The position numbers and the translations under genes were made by a program. From NCBI RefSeq assembly GCF_000961885.1, contig NZ_JZKH01000033.1, positions 17,018 to 81,017 of the forward strand: 64,000 nucleotides of DNA, given 5' to 3'. The stretch's first letter is position 1, and each line of letters opens with the position of its first letter. Origin of the DNA: Streptomyces rubellomurinus. Lineage in GTDB: Bacteria > Actinomycetota > Actinomycetes > Streptomycetales > Streptomycetaceae. A model generated the notes under the pieces. That model saw only the letters and a program-made list of their open reading frames with translations, was not told the DNA's origin and did no database searches. This document shows, piece by piece, positions 58,548 to 64,000 of this stretch.

Positions 58548-59432
58548 GTGACCACCGAACCCGCGGAGCCGTCACCCGCGCCCGCGCCGGCCGTACTGCC
58601 CGCGCCCGCCGCGCCGGCCGCACCGCCACAGCCGTCACCCGCGCCCGCCGCCATCACCGACCTGAGCGCCGAACCCCACACCGCGCCCCACGCCGGCCCG
58701 GCCCCCGCCCCGGCCGCGCCGGGCGACGTGCTGGCCGCCGGCCCCGAGCAGCCGGCGCGCGCGCCGCGCCGCCCCCGCCCGGTGCTGCTGTCGGTGTACG
58801 GCCTGGTGCTGGGCGTGCTGGCCGGCGGCGGCGTCGGCTACGCCGTCCAGGCCCAGCGCCCGCCCACGCCGCTGCCGCCGCTGCAGGTCGCCCTGCCGGG
58901 CTACCCGGCCGCGCCGGTGGACGCCTCCGCGTTCGCCGCCGCCCAGCCCAAGGCGCCGGCCATCGAGGGCGATCTGACCAAACTGCTGGTCAAGCCCCCG
59001 GCGGGCAGCGAGCCCTGGGGCGACTTCCCCGACAAGGCGAGCTGGGTGTCGGTCGGTGAGCTCGCCGAGCACAAGGGCGATGCGGCCGATCTGTTCAAGT
59101 CCCTGCTCGGCTCCGGCATTCGGCGCGCGGCCGAGGTGGACTGGAAGAAGGACGGCATCCGCTACCGGGTGACGCTGACCCAGTACACGGCCCAGGAAGC
59201 CGACAACGCCAAGCCCGACCGCGGGCAGCAGTTCGCCGATGACGTGGACAGCAGTTTCCGCATCTACGACACACCGCGGAACTGGGCCGACAGCACCGAC
59301 ACGTACTACTACGGCTCGGCCGCCGCCAAGCGCGGCTCGGTGCAGATGCTGGTGGAGGTCTTCGCTCCCCAGCCGCTGGACGCCGAGGCCGTCAAGAGCC
59401 TCGCCAAGGAGCAGTGGGAGCGGCTGGTATGA
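58548..59432 (+). CDS. Pro/Ala-rich single-pass membrane protein, tandem family member 2
   Basis: 294 aa. GTG start at 58548. The N-terminus is an extended Pro/Ala repeat (about 80 residues), TM helix VLLSVYGLVLGVLAGGGVGY (about 79-99), and an extracellular domain beginning DLTKLLVKPPAGSEPWGDFP with VTLTQYTAQEADNA. It is closest in plan to the third gene but lacks the same sequence closely. Its stop overlaps the next start (ATGA). Confidence 0.65.
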   Translation: MTTEPAEPSPAPAPAVLPAPAAPAAPPQPSPAPAAITDLSAEPHTAPHAGPAPAPAAPGDVLAAGPEQPARAPRRPRPVLLSVYGLVLGVLAGGGVGYAVQAQRPPTPLPPLQVALPGYPAAPVDASAFAAAQPKAPAIEGDLTKLLVKPPAGSEPWGDFPDKASWVSVGELAEHKGDAADLFKSLLGSGIRRAAEVDWKKDGIRYRVTLTQYTAQEADNAKPDRGQQFADDVDSSFRIYDTPRNWADSTDTYYYGSAAAKRGSVQMLVEVFAPQPLDAEAVKSLAKEQWERLV

Positions 59433-60274
59433 GCGAGAACACGGTGACCGGCACCCCGGCCGCCCCCGAGCCGGCCGCGCCGCAGCCCGACTCCGAGCAG
59501 CAGAGCGCCGAGCAGTCGCAGAGCGCCGGGCCCCGGCCCGCCGGTGCGAGCCCGCTGCTGCGCGCGTCGGCGGCGACGGTGGCGGCGGCGCTGGCCGGCG
59601 TGGCGATCGGCATCGGCGTCATCAAGGTCCACTACGACGACGCCCCGGCCCCGGTTGCCGCGCCCGCCGCCGCTCCGGTGCCGAGTGCGAGTGCGACGCC
59701 TTACGGCGCGAAGTCGAACGGCAGTCACTTCGGCTCGCTGCGCGACCTGCTGCTGCCCGTGCCGGCCGGTTACCGGCTGGGCCCGGACGACGGCGGCTAC
59801 GGCAACGACGCGGAGCTGGGCAGCCAGCAGCTGGCCGAGGAGTTGGACGCCGAGCTGCAGCAGGTGCCCAAGGCCCAGCGCGACAAGATGCGCGAGTACT
59901 GGGAGGGTCTGCACGTCAAGGGCACCGGTGTGCGGACCTACCGCACGGAGGCCGATGACCTGCTGATCGGTGTGAAGCTGCGTCAGTTCAACCAGCAGGA
60001 GGTGCAGAAGATCAACGAGTACACGGCGGTCTTCACCGGTGACACGGGCCTGTTCCGGGTCGGCCCGCAGGTGCCGGGTCACCCGGAGGCGCACTGCTAT
60101 CTGATGCCGGCTCCGCCGTCCGCGCCGATCGACTACCTGGAGTGCTCGGCCGCCGAGGGCGACCTCCTGGTGATCATGAACGCCGAGGGCCCGGCGCCGC
60201 TGCCCAAGGACAAGATCATCGCGCTGTTCGCCGCGCAGCTCGACCGACTCGCCGCCCCGGGAGCCACCGCATGA
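59429..60274 (+). CDS. Pro/Ala-rich single-pass membrane protein, tandem family member 3
   Basis: 281 aa. ATG inside the previous stop (59429-59432). N-terminal Gln/Ser/Pro-rich tail, TM helix SAATVAAALAGVAIGIGVIK, then an extracellular domain with SLRDLLLPVPAGYRLGPDDG and VGVKLRQFNQQEVQKINEY-like strands. Two Cys late in the domain (HCYLMP, LECSAAE) may form a disulfide, as in the fourth gene. Confidence 0.65.
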   Translation: MSENTVTGTPAAPEPAAPQPDSEQQSAEQSQSAGPRPAGASPLLRASAATVAAALAGVAIGIGVIKVHYDDAPAPVAAPAAAPVPSASATPYGAKSNGSHFGSLRDLLLPVPAGYRLGPDDGGYGNDAELGSQQLAEELDAELQQVPKAQRDKMREYWEGLHVKGTGVRTYRTEADDLLIGVKLRQFNQQEVQKINEYTAVFTGDTGLFRVGPQVPGHPEAHCYLMPAPPSAPIDYLECSAAEGDLLVIMNAEGPAPLPKDKIIALFAAQLDRLAAPGATA

Positions 60275-61407
60275 CCGACCAGCCCACCGCCGCGCAGCCC
60301 GAGCCGCAGCCCGAGCCCGCTTCCCCGGCAGCCGCTCCGGTCGCACCCGTGTCGGCGCCGCCGCAGGCTCCGGTGCCGGACTCCGTCTGGGCCCGCGACG
60401 CGCCCGTCGTCCCCGAGGCCCCCGCTCCGGCTCAGGCTCCGGCCCCCGCTCCGGCTCCGGCTCCTGCCGGGGATCCTGCTGACGGCCTGGATGCCTTCTA
60501 CGCCCCGCCCGCCGAGGCCGCCGCCCCGGCGGTGGACCCCGAGGTCCGGCGCGCCCGCCGCCGGGCGGCCGTGCGCTGGGGCTGCGCCGCCGCGGTGTTC
60601 GCCCTGGCCGGCACCGGCACCGCGCTGGCCGTCACCGCGCCCGAGCGCACCGACATCCCGGGCCTGGCCACCGCGAGCGACGGCCGCTACACCTTCCCCG
60701 CCCTGACCCTGCCGCCGCTGCCCGCGGGCCAGGGCGTCCCGCAGAGCCCGGCCCGCACCCACCACGCGGACCTGCGCTACCTGGTGCTGCCCGCCCCGAA
60801 GGAGGCCGGCGGCGCCCGGGTGCCGGCGCCCTTCCCCTCCCCGGTCGCGCCCACCGCCTCGGCCTCCGCCGACGCCACCGCCTCCGCCGCGCCCACCCCC
60901 GCCGCCACCGCGCCGGCGCCGACCGCCGCCGCACCGGCCACCGCCACCCCGGGTTTCGCCGACTGGGTGCCGTGCGACGCGTTCCTCGCCGAGCAGCAGG
61001 GCGACGCGGCCAAGGCGCGCATGGTCCTGAACCGCGACGTGTGCGTGGGGGCGACCGTGCGGGAGTGGACGGCATCCGACGGCACCCGGACCCAGATCCG
61101 GCTGCTGCGCTTCGACTCCACCAGCGAGTCCTGGGACGCCTACACCTGGCTGCGCGGCAAGGGCCGGCTCAAGGCGGTGCCGGACAGCGACAGCGCGTCC
61201 ACCAAGGACTGGGACACCGTGGAGGGCGTGAGCCTGACCGCGCTGAACGGCACGAAGAAGGGCGGCGCGAAGAACGACCCCACCGGCCGGATCGCCTACC
61301 TGAGCGCCGGCGACGTGGTCGGCATCGTCACCATGACCAACCCGGGCGGCGTCGCGGCCGCGCCCTTCCGCCAGGTCGTCACCCTCCAGGCCGACCTGCT
61401 CTCCTGA
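60271..61407 (+). CDS. Pro/Ala-rich single-pass membrane protein, tandem family member 4
   Basis: 378 aa. ATG overlaps the previous stop (60271-60274). The cytosolic part is the most Pro/Ala-rich (APAPAQAPAPAPAPAPAPAG). TM helix AVRWGCAAAVFALAGTGTAL. The outside domain begins DLRYLVLPAPKEAGG, has an internal Ala/Thr/Pro insert, then WVPCDAFLAEQQGDAAKARM and DVCVGATVREW (a Cys pair) and an ending with VVGIVTMTNPGG. Last gene of the operon. Confidence 0.65.
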   Translation: MTDQPTAAQPEPQPEPASPAAAPVAPVSAPPQAPVPDSVWARDAPVVPEAPAPAQAPAPAPAPAPAGDPADGLDAFYAPPAEAAAPAVDPEVRRARRRAAVRWGCAAAVFALAGTGTALAVTAPERTDIPGLATASDGRYTFPALTLPPLPAGQGVPQSPARTHHADLRYLVLPAPKEAGGARVPAPFPSPVAPTASASADATASAAPTPAATAPAPTAAAPATATPGFADWVPCDAFLAEQQGDAAKARMVLNRDVCVGATVREWTASDGTRTQIRLLRFDSTSESWDAYTWLRGKGRLKAVPDSDSASTKDWDTVEGVSLTALNGTKKGGAKNDPTGRIAYLSAGDVVGIVTMTNPGGVAAAPFRQVVTLQADLLS

Positions 61408-61420
61408 CCCCGCCCCCGGA

Positions 61421-61444
61421 GCCGGCCGGCCGTCACCGGCCGGC
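61421..61444 (+). terminator. Hairpin terminator of the tandem operon
   Basis: Perfect 9-bp GC arms (61421-61429 with 61436-61444), loop of 6, extended by imperfect flanking CCCGG/CCGGG, 14 bp after the last stop. Confidence 0.65.
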
Positions 61445-61640
61445 CCCGGGGACCCGGCCATCCGCACTCCCGACCGTAAACCCCGTGCCGCAGAGCCGAC
61501 TTGACGGCCGATCAGACTCAACCGCCCTGGCGCGCGGACCGGGTGGAGCCGGGTCCGCGGGAACCGACCCCTTGTGTCCATGACAGCCGTCACCTAGGGT
61601 CGCTTCCGGTTGGCCGCAAACCAGGCGGATCCAGGCACAG

Positions 61641-61716
61641 TTGACACTGCGGGGGTCACCGATGCGACTGCATCCCGTCGACGGTTTGACACTGCCATTG
61701 GCACTCTGCCTATAAA
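61641..61716 (+). promoter_or_regulatory. MFS-gene promoter with duplicated TTGACACTGC
   Basis: TTGACACTGC occurs at 61641-61650 and again at 61686-61695. The second gives TTGACA, a 19-bp spacer and TATAAA (61711-61716), the best sigma-70-like promoter in the window, only 5 nt before the ATG, so the mRNA is leaderless or nearly so. The upstream copy could be an activator/repressor site or alternative -35. The remaining 314-bp gap shows no gene. Confidence 0.6.
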
Positions 61717-61721
61717 CCACC

Positions 61722-62996
61722 ATGACCGACCAGGAAACCACCGAGAAGGAAGCCCCGGCCGAAAAGCCCCCAGGACTGCTCCGCGAACACCCGGCATTCC
61801 GCCGGTTCTGGATCTCCCGCGCCGTCTCCGAACTCGGCTCCGCCGTCACCACCGTCGCCCTGCCCGTCCTCACCTACCAGCAGACCCACTCCGCCGTCCT
61901 GGTCTCCCTTGTCTCCGCCGCGGCCACCCTGCCCTACGTCGCCTTCGGCCTGCTCGCCGGAGCCCTCGCCGACCGCGTCGACCGCCGCCGCCTCATGGTC
62001 GCCACCGACTGGCTCAACGCCCTCGTCCTGGCCACCATCCCCCTCGCCCACGCCACCCACACCCTCACCACCGCCCACCTCCTGCTGGCCGCCCTCACCA
62101 GCGCCAGCCTCACCCTCTTCTACGAAGCCGCCGTCTACGGCCTCGTCCCCGACATCGTCGGCAAACACGCCCTCGCCCGGGCCAACAGCGCCCTCTACGG
62201 CGTCGAAACCCTCATGCGCATCACCGGCACCGCCGCCGCCGGCACCCTGATCGCCACGCTGCGCCCCGCCACCACCCTGGCCGGCGACGCCCTCAGCTTC
62301 GCCGCCTCCGCCCTGCTGGTGCGCGCCATCACCCGACCCGCCCCCCACCCCGCGCCACCCCCGCGCCCGAGCCTGCGCCGCTCCGTCACCGAAGGCCTGC
62401 GGTTCCTGTGGCACCACCGCACCCTGCGCCTGCTCACCGCCGTCGGCACCCTGCAGTCCTTCGCCGGCGGCGCGGTCATCGGCCAACTCGTCGTCTTCGC
62501 CGACCGCGGACTCGGCCTGCACGACAGCGACCCGCGCATCGGCCTGCTCTACACCGCCTGGAGCGCCGGCGGCATCGGCGGCTCCCTGCTCCTGCCCCGA
62601 CTGCTGCGCCGCTTCGACGCCTTCCGGATCCTGCTCGGCGTCCTGCCCGCCGGCGCGGCCCTGGGCGTCCTGGTCGTCCTCACCCGCGACTGGCGCCCGG
62701 CCCTGCCCGCCATCACCGCCTGGGGCTGCGCCTACCTCGTCGTCCTGGTCAACACCATGACCTACTCCCAGGAAGTCACCCCGCCCCACCTGCAGAGCCG
62801 CGTCAACACCACCCGCCGCATGCTCTCCTCCGGCCTGGGCGTGCCCCTGGGCGCCCTGGTCGCGAGCACCGTCACCGTGCGGGCGGGCATCCGTGCCGGC
62901 ATGGCCTGCGCCGTGGTGTCCCTGACGCTGGCGGCCCTGCTCGTGTGGACGGTGCGCCTGCGCGCCGCCCACCTGCCCACCCCGCCCCCGCCCTGA
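61722..62996 (+). CDS. MFS transporter
   Basis: 424 aa. Twelve predicted hydrophobic segments, with an EntS/MFS_3-like opening (LREHPAFRRFWISRAVSELG) and the loop GALADRVDRRRLMVATDW (MFS motif A variant). Exporters of this clade carry siderophores, macrolides and other drugs. Codons are even more C-ended than the neighbours. A DUF6002-like gene starts 65 bp downstream, suggesting an operon within or at the edge of a biosynthetic cluster. Confidence 0.88.
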   Translation: MTDQETTEKEAPAEKPPGLLREHPAFRRFWISRAVSELGSAVTTVALPVLTYQQTHSAVLVSLVSAAATLPYVAFGLLAGALADRVDRRRLMVATDWLNALVLATIPLAHATHTLTTAHLLLAALTSASLTLFYEAAVYGLVPDIVGKHALARANSALYGVETLMRITGTAAAGTLIATLRPATTLAGDALSFAASALLVRAITRPAPHPAPPPRPSLRRSVTEGLRFLWHHRTLRLLTAVGTLQSFAGGAVIGQLVVFADRGLGLHDSDPRIGLLYTAWSAGGIGGSLLLPRLLRRFDAFRILLGVLPAGAALGVLVVLTRDWRPALPAITAWGCAYLVVLVNTMTYSQEVTPPHLQSRVNTTRRMLSSGLGVPLGALVASTVTVRAGIRAGMACAVVSLTLAALLVWTVRLRAAHLPTPPPP

Positions 62997-63060
62997 GGCG
63001 CGAGCGCCATGGCCCACCCGGCCGCCGCCGCGCGCGCCCCCTTCCCGAAAGGTTCGGACA

Positions 63061-64000
63061 TGCTCATCGAGAACGCACTGGCCACCTACTACGGGGACAT
63101 CCAGCACGCACTGCGCGACCTGTTCGCCACCACCCCCGAGACCACTCCCAACACCGGCGGCGATTTCACCCCCGGCACCGAACTGCCGCACCTGAGCGTC
63201 GCGATGCGCGACTTCCTCGCCCCCTCCGGCCTCGCCCACGCCCCGATGGGCCACTACGCCGGCAAGCAGCTGGCCCTGCTCGACCTCACCCGCAACCCCG
63301 CCACCGGCACCACCAAGACCTACCCGTCCCTGGTCATCGTCGCCCGCGCGATCCGCTTCATCCAGGACACCGGCCAGCGCGTCACCATCGTCACCCCCTC
63401 CTCCGCGAACAAGGCCATCGCCCTGCGCGACGCCGTCCTGCGCGCGATCACCTGCGGCCTGGTCGGCGCCGACCAGCTCAACGTGATCACCGTCGTCCCG
63501 GCCGCCTCCGTCCCCAAACTGCGCAGCTCCGAGCTGTTCACCGACCCCGCCCTGCGTGCCCGCAACCCCATCGCCGTCCACCACGGCCCCACCCCCGGTG
63601 CCGTCAAGACCATCGCCAGAGCCCTCGTCGACGACCACCGCACGCCCATCGAGCAGGCCACCAAGACCAACCTCTGGTACACCCTGCAGCTGGAGAACTA
63701 CCTGGCCGCCGACACCGTGCGCGCCCTCGCCGAGCACCAGCACTTCCCGCCCGCCCCCGACCGCCCGCGCCTGCACGTCCACGCCGTCTCCAGCGCCTAC
63801 GGCCTGCTCGGCCACGCCTACGGCCGCACCCTCCTCGACCCCACCGCGCGCGCCGCCACCCCCGAGCCGCACTACCTCCTCGTCCAGCACCTCGGCGCCC
63901 CCGACATGGTCCTCAGCCTCTACCACCACGGCGTCGTCGACCCCGCCCACGCCCCCGCCTACACCCGCGACCCGGCGACCGGCCTGTACACCCAGCACAC
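63061..64000 (+). CDS. DUF6002-like protein, 3' partial
   Basis: The frame from ATG 63061 (site AAAGGTTCGG) is open to the window end, giving 313 residues. The start MLIENALATYYGDIQHALRD and the core TKTYPSLVIVARAIRFIQDT then VTIVTPSSANKAIALRDAVL fit DUF6002, which has a look of PLP fold-type II enzymes (SSxNxAxALRDA). Such proteins occur in Streptomyces natural-product clusters next to transporters. No PLP lysine can be assigned. The identification is tentative. Confidence 0.5.

Noticed and set aside
1..64000. CRISPR arrays, IS elements, integrases, tRNA/att sites
   Set aside because: No regularly spaced direct repeats with unique spacers, no transposase or integrase motifs and no tRNA-like cloverleaf were seen. 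The tandem repeats found are contiguous.

Overview
High-GC actinomycete chromosome, almost certainly Streptomycetaceae (Streptomyces or Kitasatospora). The evidence is near-saturated G/C at third codon positions, GTG/TTG starts, many secreted proteins with Sec signals, an LCP ligase, an SpoIIE-type phosphatase with PAS/GAF domains, XRE/LuxR regulators and frequent leaderless starts (TAnnnT about 7 nt before ATG/GTG). No rRNA, tRNA, transposase, integrase or CRISPR array was recognised. The window begins inside a gene (chitinase C-terminus) and ends inside another (DUF6002-like).

Layout. 0-9.4 kb: end of a GH18 chitinase, an ABC-F ATPase, a FAD monooxygenase, a VOC protein, an XRE-cupin regulator, signal peptidase I, a zinc-ribbon protein and an LCP cell-wall ligase. 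9.3-23.1 kb: secreted and signalling genes. These are an EF-hand protein, an SpoIIE phosphatase, a ROK regulator, a streptogrisin-type protease broken by a frameshift, a TenA-like protein, a YVTN propeller protein, a divergent LysR/SDR pair, a SnoaL-like secreted protein, an eqolisin-like protein and a membrane protein.

23.1-35.9 kb holds the most unusual locus. A translationally coupled plus-strand operon (MoxR-type AAA+ ATPase, small bpX-like protein, 572-aa vWA-like/propeller protein, 995-aa membrane-helical-propeller protein) is followed, across a MerR/erythromycin-esterase-like pair, by a minus-strand operon (MoxR ATPase plus a protein combining an HExxH metallopeptidase-like motif with a complete vWA MIDAS, and an uncharacterised 454-aa protein upstream). 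Together they look like a MoxR-vWA-beta-propeller ternary system, a class predicted to be a regulated conflict/defence or chaperone machine.

36-51.5 kb: mostly single metabolic and regulatory genes (NodB deacetylase, Tpx, TetR, APH-like kinase, quinone oxidoreductase, HEAT-repeat protein, GlxA-type regulator, cupin, PEP mutase-like, GNAT, beta-carbonic anhydrase, AraC, VOC, XRE, NmrA/epimerase-like, cyclophilin, and an orphan protein resembling EF-G domain IV). 51.5-57.4 kb: small uncharacterised genes, a decayed XRE fragment, a LuxR-type regulator with a C-terminal zinc-finger-like motif divergent from a small secreted peptide, and a secreted peptide with three copies of SIGWGGTVAP followed by a 104-aa partner. 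57.6-61.4 kb: four tandem, mostly overlapping genes for Pro/Ala-rich single-pass membrane proteins that form one apparent operon. The last 2.3 kb has a strong promoter driving an MFS exporter and a DUF6002-like gene, possibly the edge of a biosynthetic cluster.

All product names come from reading translated sequence by eye. No database search was possible.
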